Assembly (NCBI GenBank): GCA_019918135.1
Contig: WBZZ01000997.1
Span: 1-64,000, forward strand
Reading direction: 5' to 3'
Origin: Paulinella micropora
Taxonomy: Eukaryota > Cercozoa > Imbricatea > Euglyphida > Paulinellidae
Length of the DNA stretch: 64,000 bases
Below, in pieces: positions 21,021 through 30,439 of the stretch. The position numbers and the translations under genes are program-made. Numbering within the stretch: the first letter of the stretch is position 1; each line of letters opens with the position of its first letter. The notes below the pieces were generated by a model that worked only from the letters and a program-made list of their open reading frames with translations, made no database searches and had not been told where the DNA came from.

Positions 21021-21105
21021 TATATACAAACAAAAAAATATTTCCTCATAATTTCAAAAAACAAATATTATCTTTTAGAATTTAAGGGCGCCTTGTCCGC
21101 TCTAC

Positions 21106-21399
21106 CTACCATAACCAAGTTTCGCAGCGGTAGACCCGATACGAGACGCATATGGAACCCCGACATCCGAGAGCATTCGCAGTCTTTGAAATAATCTTGT
21201 TATCACGAAGGAATTTATTCACTGCCATTGCCGTCTTACCAACCTTCGCCCAGTTAATTTTAACGCCAGCCTGTCCCTTGCCCCCTTGCTTCTTCTTTCG
21301 TCCAGTTTTCTTTTTGTCTCCAGCCATATTGGTGCTTGAGTTAATTGTTCGTTTGCCGATTGTTGGAATGACTTCAACACGAGTTGTTTTTACTACCAT
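21106..21399 (-). CDS. Small basic core-like protein
   Basis: About 97 residues, starting MVVKTTRVEVIPTIGKRT, with a Lys-rich core segment KKKTGRKKKQGGKGQ and then INWAKVGKTAMAVNKFLRD. The second half resembles short basic proteins with a glycine-rich end that occur next to packaging ATPases in small DNA viruses, perhaps condensing DNA. The C-terminal part may be damaged. It lies between the ATPase gene and the coiled-coil gene in the same orientation. Low specificity of the motif keeps confidence modest. Confidence 0.4.
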   Translation of the reverse strand: MVVKTTRVEVIPTIGKRTINSSTNMAGDKKKTGRKKKQGGKGQAGVKINWAKVGKTAMAVNKFLRDNKIISKTANALGCRGSICVSYRVYRCETWLW

Positions 21400-21424
21400 T
21401 ATACTATGAAAAAAAAATTATTTA

Positions 21425-22249
21425 CTATTTTTTTTTTAATCTGTAAGCAAAGTTTTTGCGGAGTTCATCATCAACACTTGAAACATAAAGAAAATTAAAT
21501 CGTTCCTTTGTTGCTTCGTGATACTTTTGAAGAAAATAATCAAAATCAAAAGATAGGTCTAAATGTTCATACACGAGTTCCATTTTGTCCTGAGACTGGC
21601 CTGGAAAGATTAATAAATAATCTAACTGCTTAATGGCTTCTGGTCGTAGGTCGTTCAGATACTGACTAGACATAATCACCTTTGATTTATAGTGTCTGTT
21701 CTTTTTTAACAAATCGCTTACGGACTTATCTCTTAAACCGCTCCCTAAATCATCCAAAACAAAAACAACCTCTGGCGAAATATACTTGCTTGGTCGCTCT
21801 TTTGGTGCCTCCTTTATCTGTTTCTTTTCTTTTCCAAAGTACAAAAATTGTGGTTTCTCCATAGGTTCTTTATCGTCCTGTTTAATTTCGCCTTCCTGCT
21901 CTTCATCTGGTTTGTTCAGTTTGTCAATTTCATAATCAATGATATTCACACCATCTGATTTGAGAAAGGTATATACCGCCATCGGAATTCCTCTGTTCTT
22001 AAAGTGCTTAACCATTGCTTTATAAATGTAGTCCTTGTGTATTGTTGAAGCAATAATGACAATACGGGTTTTTCTGTCTGTCGTCCGTTTCAGTATTTCA
22101 AAGAGTGCTGTCGTTTTCCCGCTCTTCTTACGGGCGAGTAGAAATATGTTTGCATACGGCTCGTTGAATAATTTATAACCTTTTGCTTTTTTATTTCCAT
22201 CACCCTCTTGCTTTACTGGTCTAACCTTAATGCTATTAATCTTCTCCAT
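21425..22249 (-). CDS. Genome-packaging ATPase, HerA/FtsK (A32-like) type
   Basis: A 274-residue ATPase, close to the usual 250-300 residues of the family. Walker A lies at about residues 38-47 (LLARKKSGKTTALF). Walker B is VVFVLDDLGSG at about 163, and the sensor segment KVIMSSQYLNDLRPEAIKQ follows at about 190. The insert of ~50 charged residues between strands is unusual but lies in a variable loop. In poxviruses, virophages and Polintons this enzyme pumps DNA into the capsid. Its presence implies that the element forms, or once formed, particles. Start MEKINSIKVRPVKQEG near a TATATT. The gene is open throughout. Confidence 0.8.
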   Translation of the reverse strand: MEKINSIKVRPVKQEGDGNKKAKGYKLFNEPYANIFLLARKKSGKTTALFEILKRTTDRKTRIVIIASTIHKDYIYKAMVKHFKNRGIPMAVYTFLKSDGVNIIDYEIDKLNKPDEEQEGEIKQDDKEPMEKPQFLYFGKEKKQIKEAPKERPSKYISPEVVFVLDDLGSGLRDKSVSDLLKKNRHYKSKVIMSSQYLNDLRPEAIKQLDYLLIFPGQSQDKMELVYEHLDLSFDFDYFLQKYHEATKERFNFLYVSSVDDELRKNFAYRLKKK

Positions 22250-22258
22250 TGTATATTA

Positions 22259-22615
22259 TTACCCGACGAATTCCAAACACACAACAATTCGTCCCGCTAA
22301 ATTTCCTGTATCAATATTTCCGCTGTCGGTTTCAAGGACTTTAAATGTATATTGTCCATCCGTCCATCCGACGACACCTAAATTATAACTAAGGTTTGAA
22401 ATGTTTGCTCTGGTGCTGTCGGAGAATGTGCCGATAATTCCAATTCTGTCCATATAAAGACTTCTGGTTTTGGTTTCCGTCTGGTCGTTATAGTAGTGAA
22501 TAAACGTAACATTCATTTTTGTGGGTGTAAATGACATTTGAATATTCTTGTTGAATGATTTACCCACAAAATCATTGCTTAGAAAAATAATCTTTTGGTA
22601 TTTGAACTCCGACAT
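22259..22615 (-). CDS. Small beta-rich probable virion protein
   Basis: A 118-residue protein starting MSEFKYQKIIFLSNDFVGKS, with alternating hydrophobic and polar residues throughout (MNVTFIHYYNDQTETKTRSL, WTDGQYTFKVLETDSG) and an end GRIVVCLEFVG. It reads as a compact beta-sandwich. It ends 9 bases from the ATPase start, and TATATTG sits just before its own ATG, so it is probably expressed with the packaging genes. A cement, minor capsid or fibre-knob role is possible. No family recognised. Complete. Confidence 0.5.
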   Translation of the reverse strand: MSEFKYQKIIFLSNDFVGKSFNKNIQMSFTPTKMNVTFIHYYNDQTETKTRSLYMDRIGIIGTFSDSTRANISNLSYNLGVVGWTDGQYTFKVLETDSGNIDTGNLAGRIVVCLEFVG

Positions 22616-22639
22616 TGTTTATATATTGTATAATATATT

Positions 22640-22887
22640 ATGTTATTAATATTATTATTTGTTGGGTCTGTGGTAGGTCGGACTGCCTGCGACTTTTATA
22701 GCAGAGCAAATCAAACAAAACGAGATGCGAGTGTTTATTGTATAAAGCAAGGAATAGAACTAAATTCAAATGTGTGTATAAGCCTATGAGTGATTGGTGT
22801 GTTAGTTTTGATGAAGCCCTGCCTTTAATGTGTGCGGGTGATAATAGATGGTATATGACACATACCTATGAATGTTCATTTCTTTGA
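22640..22887 (+). pseudogene. Secreted Cys-rich protein, right copy
   Basis: Begins with a signal-peptide-like MLLILLFVGSVVGRTACDFY and shares YCIKQG and SFDEALPLMCAG with the left copy at 18841-19095. Broken, about once. Confidence 0.5.
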
Positions 22888-23223
22888 ACTAGAAGGTGAT
22901 GGAAGGCAAATTCCTATGAGTAAGGTCAAAATTCCGACATAAGTATTAGCAACCTCGCACGGCAAGTTCTTTTCAGATAACCTTACGATACAAAGGGTTA
23001 TAATGGCAATGATGACACCCATTTGAAATAAGTATTTAATAAGTCTGCTATCAGTCGGTCTGTTTTTTATACAACAACAATTCCAGTTATCTTCTAATTC
23101 GTGCTCTACTTTTTTTTCTTCATTCTTCAATGAAATATCCAAAATACGATTTTTTAATTCTGGTGTTAGTTCGCCATCTGCCATATCAATGAGTGGAGGT
23201 GGAGGGTGTAATCTAGGGGCCAT
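22876..23223 (-). CDS. Small membrane protein, right copy (intact)
   Basis: A 115-residue protein starting MAPRLHPPPPLIDMADGELT. The N-terminal part is Pro-rich and soluble with a CCC motif (NWNCCCIKNRPTD). Two hydrophobic segments follow (GVIIAIITLCIVRL and YVGILTLLIGICLP), so it probably crosses a membrane twice with a short loop between. It pairs with the broken left copy at 18251 and lies next to the fibre tail in both arms, which suggests that fibre and membrane protein belong together, for instance as a virion attachment unit. Family not recognised. Confidence 0.55.
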   Translation of the reverse strand: MAPRLHPPPPLIDMADGELTPELKNRILDISLKNEEKKVEHELEDNWNCCCIKNRPTDSRLIKYLFQMGVIIAIITLCIVRLSEKNLPCEVANTYVGILTLLIGICLPSPSSSKK

Positions 23224-23253
23224 TGTAATTACGGATTTCTCCTATTGGTTTTT

Positions 23254-23684
23254 TTAATCGGCTATATCATTAGTTAGATTATTATTTTCTTTTTCTAAAT
23301 TAACTACCTTTTCCGCCATGTGTTGAAAAGAACTGACCAATATTGGTATAAAACTTTTATATGTTATACCTTCAAGATTTCCATTTCCATCATCTGCTTT
23401 CATTCCACTTTCAGATACAAATTCAGGAAATACTTTTTTAACTTCATCAGCAATAAATCCGTGGTTCTTTTGTTCTTTCTTTTCGTCTGATTTCAAATAA
23501 TATGAACAGCAGTTTATTTTCATTAGGTTCTCACAACAATCCCCGCAGTCTAATGTTTTAATATCTGATTTTATCCTCCTGTCCGATGAGTTTGTCCAAG
23601 CACCATTGAGAGGAATATAATTATAACTGCCTGACGGCTCGCTTGTTGAGTTTGAAGTAGTCCAAGTCACAGAAGAATCATTGG
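23254..23684 (-). pseudogene. Fibre tail with S74-type domain, right copy
   Basis: Encodes SSDRRIKSDIKTLDCGDCC and HGFIADEVKKVFPEFVSESG, followed by a coiled coil (EKVVNLEKENNNLT), closely matching the tail of the 15313-18186 fibre. It continues slightly past the equivalent left end with that coiled coil. The upstream (right) side stops at copia sequence, so only the chaperone domain and a short piece of shaft remain. Truncated copy. Confidence 0.65.
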
Positions 23685-23685
23685 C

Positions 23686-24254
23686 CGGCTATTCTGCAAC
23701 ATGGCCAAGCGACACCCCCTAATCGATCAACTTCGAGCAAGAGGAACAAGGAATGACCTACTCGGCATACCAACAGACCAACCTGAATTGGCCGACCTTG
23801 CATTTCAGCATCTACTGCGATACCGTGAAGGGGGGCCGCACGCACCTCTATTCATCGACTCGCCCACAATGGTAGTATGAATTTACGACTAGAGGGAGAC
23901 GTGTGGACCTCAGGACTGCTACAATGGCACAATCACATGCTCACCTCAACTTCGCGGAAAACGACGAAGACAACGCGGTGATCTCAGCTACACCGAACGC
24001 GAACCTAGCTGCCATTGTAACTACCCTGCCGGACATGCCCGACATTGACGGAGCCTATTCAGTCGCAACCGACAGCAACGTGGGCTACGCTACGACCACC
24101 CCTGGCTGGAATGGACGGAACGGAGCAAGAACAATACAGGCCCTACGCAATAGATACAACAAGTGAACAGTGGCGACGACTGTTAGAGAAACGACTGAAA
24201 CGCATGCTGAACATACCAGACGTGCTGCCCGACATGAAGCACCGACCACCCCAG
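23686..24254 (+). mobile_element. Ty1/copia internal fragment (copy C)
   Basis: This piece matches the interior of copy A around 27236-27800 (from inside the MYND-like segment onward) and runs directly into LTR 1. It is a broken partial copy lying against the right end of the AT-rich element. Confidence 0.75.
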
Positions 24255-24647
24255 TAACCAATGATATTTACTAAATATATTGTTACCTTTTATGGTCAAT
24301 TTCACGACATAACATTTATATTTGACCGGATCATATTCATTACCATTTTCATATTTCTTATCATAATTATTATTTGTTACGTTGATATTACCGTTATTCA
24401 CAATTAGTTGCCAGTTAGTATAGATTGGCCCATACTGAATCATCACTTGAATTTCTGACCACAAGATCAGTATATAAATTTGTGGTATTTATTTCACTAT
24501 AAATTTATGGTAAATTAGATTGAGTTTCAGTCATTGGTTTCTAACTATTGATTAAATTTATTATTGTTCCTTCAACCTTTGATCAAAGTGCCTCAGCGCA
24601 AACGATTATTCAAGTATCCGGAGACTAATGTCTACTAGTGTACTTAC
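24255..24647 (+). repeat. LTR 1 of the copia series
   Basis: Begins TAACCAATGATATTTAC and ends near TCTACTAGTGTACTTAC. Serves as right LTR of fragment C and left LTR of copy A. Confidence 0.75.
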
Positions 24648-25245
24648 TGGTTATGGAGCCTTGGATGCGCCCCGTTACCAACTCAAGCTACCATAATTCC
24701 CAAAAAGACCCATCGATGAATTTGACCTTTGGAAATTCCAATTTTTCGCTTTTTTATTGGGCGTGTACGCACGCTTCATACTACTTCTAGAAGACCAAGA
24801 ATCGCCCTACTCGGTACAAGAGATTGCTACAATCTACGCAAGTACCAGAACTACTGGACTAAGACCCACCCACCGCCCCTAATAACACTACTGGATCTGG
24901 ACTGTCAGCACCTGGGTCTACGACCACCTCGACAGCAAGACAGTCAAGAAGGAGGAGCGATGACGACGAAGACGATGAAGCATACGGATCGAGACGTGGC
25001 GACTCATCATCGAGCAGCTCGTCATCACTGACCAGCTCGTCCTCAAGCAGCCCATCCTCGACCAACCCGTCCTCAGGTAGCCAAGCACCCGCCCTCTTGC
25101 CTACTATCAACGTACCAACTGACCTGGATACACTTTTCAGCCAAGCAGACTACATCAAAGCACAGATCCATGTCCGCTGCTTCCTTGTGGATGCCAAGAG
25201 TCGACAGCTCTACTGACCGTCCAACGAGCAGGAACCAACCCAGCG

Positions 25246-28200
25246 GTGATCTGGACAGCGATCTGCGAGCGATTCGGCAGCAAAGGATCTGTTTCCATCG
25301 CTCGCCTACTAATGCAGCTGTTCGAGACAAAGTTGAAGTCAAGCAATGGCCTACCAACATGGATAGAGCTCTTGACCCAACGCTTCGAGCGCCTACAGTC
25401 AAGAGGAGTGCCTCTACCTGATGAATTCAGAGTCGTATTCTTGCTCTTTAAACTTAAGGAGTGCGCCTCTCTATCTATGGGGGATGTAGGGGGAACTATG
25501 TATTGGTCTCGTGCTGATGCTGACAAACCACGTTATAATGAGATATGTTCACTCATCTTACAAGCATACCATGCTAACCAACTCTCTGCTGCCTCATCTA
25601 GGTCCTCGACAGCCCTGTTCACTTCGGCCACACCCGTTGCTATCAACCAAGACATCCAATGTCTCAACTGCAACCGACGAGAACACATTGCGGCCCAGTG
25701 TCGATCCACCTGCATGAAACGAGTCTGCGAGGGCCGACCGAAACACCCTGGGTCTGAATGCCTAGTCCGCAGACGACCCACGCAGCCAAACTCGAACACA
25801 CGTCGCGGTGGTCGAGGGGGAGGACCGAATCAAAGAGGACGTGGAGGCCAACCTAGACAGACCAACACAAGACGGATTCAACGATCGAGCGGACAAGCCA
25901 ACGCGACAACCGAAGTGAAAGCCACGGACGACGTCGATGATCCAACAGGCGACCCACCCGAGACATGGCTTATGCATTCCGCCGACTCCGACGACGAACG
26001 ACCCGGACCAGAGGAGGACGAACCATCGCAAGAAGAAGTAGCCTACGTACAAAGGGGAAGTAGGTACAGAAATAGAGCAGGACCTATCCAACTGTCTCCT
26101 CTAACACCCACTTCTGATACCTATAACACTCCCACCTCCACTGAAGCATCGCCCGCACCGCACCCTGATTACGTGGAAGACCCGACGAGACGCCCAGACA
26201 TCCCATGGAGCTCGCTGACAATCACACAACGCATGGACGAGAACGACTACAGACGTGCCTACGTTCAATGGACGCGCATGCGGGACGCATTTCGAGCGAT
26301 CCCACAAGGATTCCCTGTCCCACCTGCCCATTGGCCGCGACCTTGGTGCCCCCTTGGAACACCCCTCAACTATTTCCTTCCAAGAACGGATCCGTGGATG
26401 TTACCATCGCTGCTAGTTCAAGACGCGCCCGGCTCAACAGGTATTGAGCACATCGTACTGCGGACCAGACGCCCGAGACGAGCACGACGTGAACCAGGTA
26501 GTTCACCGCAACAACCGCCGGAAACAACTACACAATCCCCGCGCATGCCAACACAGAGCTTTATGAGCTCACCTGCACCGGAAGACAGGACGACATCAGA
26601 GCAAGACCGTCAAGAAGAGCAACCTACCTCAACGCCCATCGGAGAACATCGACAGCGACAGTTGAGTTCACCCAGCGCAGAGGACACCTCGATGAGCGAA
26701 ACACCGCCTACCCCGTCAATGGCATACAATGAGGAATCGCCCATTTCAAGTTTCACGGTACCTATCCCACCGAATCTGCAGACCGAGTGCTTTACCCCGT
26801 TGGCCCCGACGACGACTTCAGCGAATGCATCTACGGACAACAAGGACGCAATAAGGCGCATACAAGCCATCGAAGCATTACCCTACGGCCAACCAGTGCA
26901 ATACAGACGTGTACCTGGAGTTTCACAGCCAACAGAACGACGATACACCTTCGCTTGGACAGATGCACATCATTGCTTTCGTCACCCTACCACCGATGAG
27001 CTGGCCTACTGGAGCATCGTGAAGGACTTCCGACTACTCCCGGAGAACTGGGCACTAACCAAACCAGACTGCGTCGACTGCAAGACTATACGCGAAACCA
27101 GACGCGGCAGCATGAGATGGAATTGCACCTACTGCGGCAGCCAAGAAGGGAAACTGAAGCGTTGCAGGGGATTTCAACTCGTCTACTACTGCAACACCGA
27201 TCATCAGAGGACCGATCGGCCGGCACACAAAGAGTTCTGCAACATGGCCAAGCGGCATCCACTCATCAACCGACTTCGAGAAAGGGGAACGAGATACGAT
27301 CTACTCGGCATACCAACGGACCAGCCCGAGCCAGGCGACCTCGCATTTCAACATCTGTTACGTTACCGTGAAGGTGGACCACACGCACCACTGTTCATAG
27401 ACACACCCACAATGGTAGATATGGCGATGAGCCTAGATGAATTTACGACGAGGGGGAGACGTGTGGACCCCAGGACGGCCACAATGGCACAATCACACGC
27501 CCACCTTAACTTCACAGAAAACGAAGAAGACTACGAGGTGACCTCTTCGACACCGAATGCGAACTTAGCTGCGCTTGCCGCTACCACGCCGGACATACCC
27601 AACTTCGACGAAGCGTATACAATCAACGAGACGGACCCACCATTGACTATGCTCCCACCACCTCCAAGTGGAACAGATGAGACCGGACAAGAACAGCACG
27701 AACCCTACGGTGTAGGTGCAGCAGACGAAAGATGGCGACAACAACTGGAGAAGCAACTGAAACGCATACTCAACATACCCGACGCGCCGTCCGATGTCAA
27801 GCGTTCACCGCCTCCAGCACCATACACACCTGAAATAGAACCACTGTTCAACGACAATGTGAGACCACCACTCAACTATTACCCGCCTGCCGGACATGTG
27901 GAAGCTGAAGAACTACGCGAACGCCTACGACGTCATGACTATTCACACACATTCGAATTCGTGTTAATGGCAGACGTATTTGACGAATTAGAAGCAATAA
28001 GGGACCCGAAAGAAGATACCACAGACGTTGCAACCATCCCTGACGAAGATGCAACTGACGACATCGACGACTCGGAGCTCGACGACCCTGAACATGAGAA
28101 CTATCTCTACCCACCCGCCCTGGACTTCGCCAACGTACGTGAGTGGCAATACTACGTCAACAGGCATCCAGAGCTGGAATATTTGGAGTTCAAGAACATG

Positions 28201-28845
28201 GACGAATACAACAGATGGATGCAGGAGACAATGGACTTAGAACGGGCAGAGCTCAAGCGCCCTATGGTCAACTATGTGCTAATGGCCGACAGCAACCCTG
28301 ACGTCGTGGACAGCGCATGCAACCGATGGCTATTCCAGGCGCCTATCGACCCCAAGTCTATCCGCGAAGAGAAACCGGCTTTCCTCAATAACATATCTGG
28401 TAAGCCGCTTCCGGTGAGGACGCGGGCTACTGCCACTCCGACGTGGCTCAATGGTTATGGTCAATCGGTTAAACAGTCATTTCCCAACTCACTCATATCA
28501 CCGTCATTACCATTCAACCTTGTTCCCACCCCACGCCTTGACCATGACATGCACAAAACAATCATCCATCAAAATGGTCAAGTATTAATCTATGACAAGC
28601 CCATAACACTTGACAAGAAGAACATACTAGCAAGGGGGAGGCTCAATTCACACTTGCTATACGAGTTAGATAAGCCAGGAGTGACACCACTTGACCCTCA
28701 TCAAAGATATATACCATACAGGTACAAGCAGAGAGAACAACTGTCACTGGCTGCGAATCCAATCTTTGCTAGCGATGCGTCTGCCTACGCTCTTTGCAAA
28801 CTCGTTCATTATGAGTGGGTTTGCATGCATCAGAGCTCTGTGTAG
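25246..28845 (+). CDS. Copia gag-protease region with CCHC knuckle and MYND-like finger
   Basis: Part of copy A. The gag domain is followed by a retroviral-type knuckle CLNCNRREHIAAQC near 25.66 kb, then a long Pro/Thr/Ser/Gln-rich low-complexity stretch. Near 27.07-27.24 kb comes a MYND-like zinc finger: CTYCGSQEGKLKRC, then YYCNTDHQRTDRPAHKEFC. A further acidic region leads to a protease-like segment VVDSACNRWLF near 28.31 kb and a pre-integrase segment with LARGRLNSHLLYEL. MYND fingers normally bind proline-rich peptides, so binding of the element's own Pro-rich stretch or of a host chromatin protein is conceivable. The element as a whole is broken. Confidence 0.65.
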   Translation: MIWTAICERFGSKGSVSIARLLMQLFETKLKSSNGLPTWIELLTQRFERLQSRGVPLPDEFRVVFLLFKLKECASLSMGDVGGTMYWSRADADKPRYNEICSLILQAYHANQLSAASSRSSTALFTSATPVAINQDIQCLNCNRREHIAAQCRSTCMKRVCEGRPKHPGSECLVRRRPTQPNSNTRRGGRGGGPNQRGRGGQPRQTNTRRIQRSSGQANATTEVKATDDVDDPTGDPPETWLMHSADSDDERPGPEEDEPSQEEVAYVQRGSRYRNRAGPIQLSPLTPTSDTYNTPTSTEASPAPHPDYVEDPTRRPDIPWSSLTITQRMDENDYRRAYVQWTRMRDAFRAIPQGFPVPPAHWPRPWCPLGTPLNYFLPRTDPWMLPSLLVQDAPGSTGIEHIVLRTRRPRRARREPGSSPQQPPETTTQSPRMPTQSFMSSPAPEDRTTSEQDRQEEQPTSTPIGEHRQRQLSSPSAEDTSMSETPPTPSMAYNEESPISSFTVPIPPNLQTECFTPLAPTTTSANASTDNKDAIRRIQAIEALPYGQPVQYRRVPGVSQPTERRYTFAWTDAHHCFRHPTTDELAYWSIVKDFRLLPENWALTKPDCVDCKTIRETRRGSMRWNCTYCGSQEGKLKRCRGFQLVYYCNTDHQRTDRPAHKEFCNMAKRHPLINRLRERGTRYDLLGIPTDQPEPGDLAFQHLLRYREGGPHAPLFIDTPTMVDMAMSLDEFTTRGRRVDPRTATMAQSHAHLNFTENEEDYEVTSSTPNANLAALAATTPDIPNFDEAYTINETDPPLTMLPPPPSGTDETGQEQHEPYGVGAADERWRQQLEKQLKRILNIPDAPSDVKRSPPPAPYTPEIEPLFNDNVRPPLNYYPPAGHVEAEELRERLRRHDYSHTFEFVLMADVFDELEAIRDPKEDTTDVATIPDEDATDDIDDSELDDPEHENYLYPPALDFANVREWQYYVNRHPELEYLEFKNMDEYNRWMQETMDLERAELKRPMVNYVLMADSNPDVVDSACNRWLFQAPIDPKSIREEKPAFLNNISGKPLPVRTRATATPTWLNGYGQSVKQSFPNSLISPSLPFNLVPTPRLDHDMHKTIIHQNGQVLIYDKPITLDKKNILARGRLNSHLLYELDKPGVTPLDPHQRYIPYRYKQREQLSLAANPIFASDASAYALCKLVHYEWVCMHQSSV

Positions 28846-28899
28846 GATCATTGGATCGTACGGTGCATGTGATGGGAGAGGATTGACTGACCATAATGC

Positions 28900-29550
28900 A
28901 AGGTCTGGTAGGTTGTCGATGGTTGCTCTGGTACGTGCATGTCATGGATGCAATAGGGGCAAATCTAACAAACCCCCTATGTACAGAGGTAACTATCTAG
29001 ACTTAGAATATAAGCAAGGTGAAGCACTCAACATAGATTTCAGCGGCCCATTCCCCGTAATGTCAAGATACGGTAACTACTACAGGGGGGATTGACATGT
29101 TCTCGCTCTAAGTTTGCTTGTGACCTCTACAAACCTACCCGCGAAGCTAAGCTTTACATGCCACATTTAACACCCATATTTGCTTTCTTTGAACGACGGT
29201 CAGGCAACAAACTAAAGCAGATAAGAGCAGATGGCGAGTTTGTCTCTAAAGTACTAAAAGACTATGCAGACAAACACAGCATCATCCTCAAAACCACCAC
29301 ACGTAACAAGCCTAACATGAACCCCTTTGCTGAAAGAATGAATAGGACAGACGACACACGCGCACTAGCAGCACAGTTAGATGCAGGCCTGCCTAACACA
29401 TTTTGGGAGGACACACATAAAGCGATACTAGCCATACGAATGGTCACGCCCCTTGTAAGGACAAAGGCAAATGCCCTTGGGAATTGCTTATGGGCCGAAA
29501 ACCTGTGCAATCGTTCGTGCAACCTTTCGGATGTCTTGCCTGGGTGAAAA
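28900..29550 (+). pseudogene. Copia integrase region, copy A
   Basis: Recognised by CHGCNRGKSNKPP (zinc-binding end), the catalytic-core opening ALNIDFSGPFPV and the later IRADGEF and NPFAERMNR segments. Broken. Confidence 0.65.
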
Positions 29551-30439
29551 TGGAAACGACGAAAGCACAGCCTGTCGCCGTGCCAGGTACTCTCATTGGC
29601 TACAACATATTTCGTCGAGTCTATAAAGTCCTCATTCACGACACCAAACAGACAGCCACAGTAGAAAAACGTAATGTTCGTTTCGATACAATGACTCGTG
29701 GCTACACATGCAAAATACCTGCACGACCTTGGCAACCACTACTAGTGTCGCACAACATAACATCCTCCACCTCGCCTCCTACCAATACCATCTACCCAGT
29801 CAGTCCAGTGGAAAAACGAGGACCAACTGCCACAATTTCAGGACTCCAACACACCCAGGTGGCTGGTGGCCAACAAACCAACTGCCACATTCCTCACAAA
29901 ACACACTCGACACACTGGACGATGACACGACAACCCCACACACCACCGAGGCCACTTCAAGTCTTTACGTGCAACCAAGCCCATATTTTGGCTCACTCCA
30001 TCCCCCACCAAATGCATTTGCTCCCACTCCAGCAACAACGGTTGCACAAGAGAAAAAGACGAACGCAGCACCTTGGCAAACGACACAACACAACAGAGCA
30101 ACATCAAACCCAGCCCAACACTCCTCATCTGCACCACAATTCCCTCTACCAGATAGATGGAGTAGTAACAAGGGCATACCACAAACATGGGATGGTGCTG
30201 CAATAACTTCAACAAACATAGTTGCTGGGCCCAGGCTTAGGAAACAAACACCAGCAAACCACCCCACTCATACCGCACACATTATTTTAGCTCATGAGTT
30301 TGAGGAGGAGGAAGAGGAGGCCTTAGGACAGGACAGCTATTGTTTGTTCACAAGAGTGTTACATATCCCACAGAAAACCATAAAGTCACACCCTCAGGTA
30401 CATGCTGCTCAACTAGCCGAGTTACAAGGTTTGTTCGAA

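Larger units (their letters stand above)
9300..23684. mobile_element. AT-rich Polinton-like/virophage-like integrated element
   Basis: Base composition drops sharply after the host polyA signal at 9272 and stays AT-rich until an abrupt junction with copia sequence near 23685. Inside are about 18 closely packed small genes without visible introns. They include hallmarks of small protist DNA viruses: a TV-Pol-type polymerase with SF3 helicase, a HerA/FtsK-type packaging ATPase, a phage-like fibre with an S74 chaperone tail, and small Cys-rich proteins. Left-hand genes run mainly rightward, morphogenesis genes leftward. I recognise no major capsid protein, no protease and no integrase. The copy is broken in roughly five or more places and looks truncated at its right end by the copia insertion. 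Terminal inverted repeats were not found. Most genes are still open, so the insertion is not very old. Confidence 0.7.
22635..23684. repeat. Right arm of inverted gene duplication
   Basis: Holds the secreted Cys protein, small membrane protein and fibre-tail genes in inverse order to 17880-19100. Its outer end is cut at the copia junction near 23685. Confidence 0.75.
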
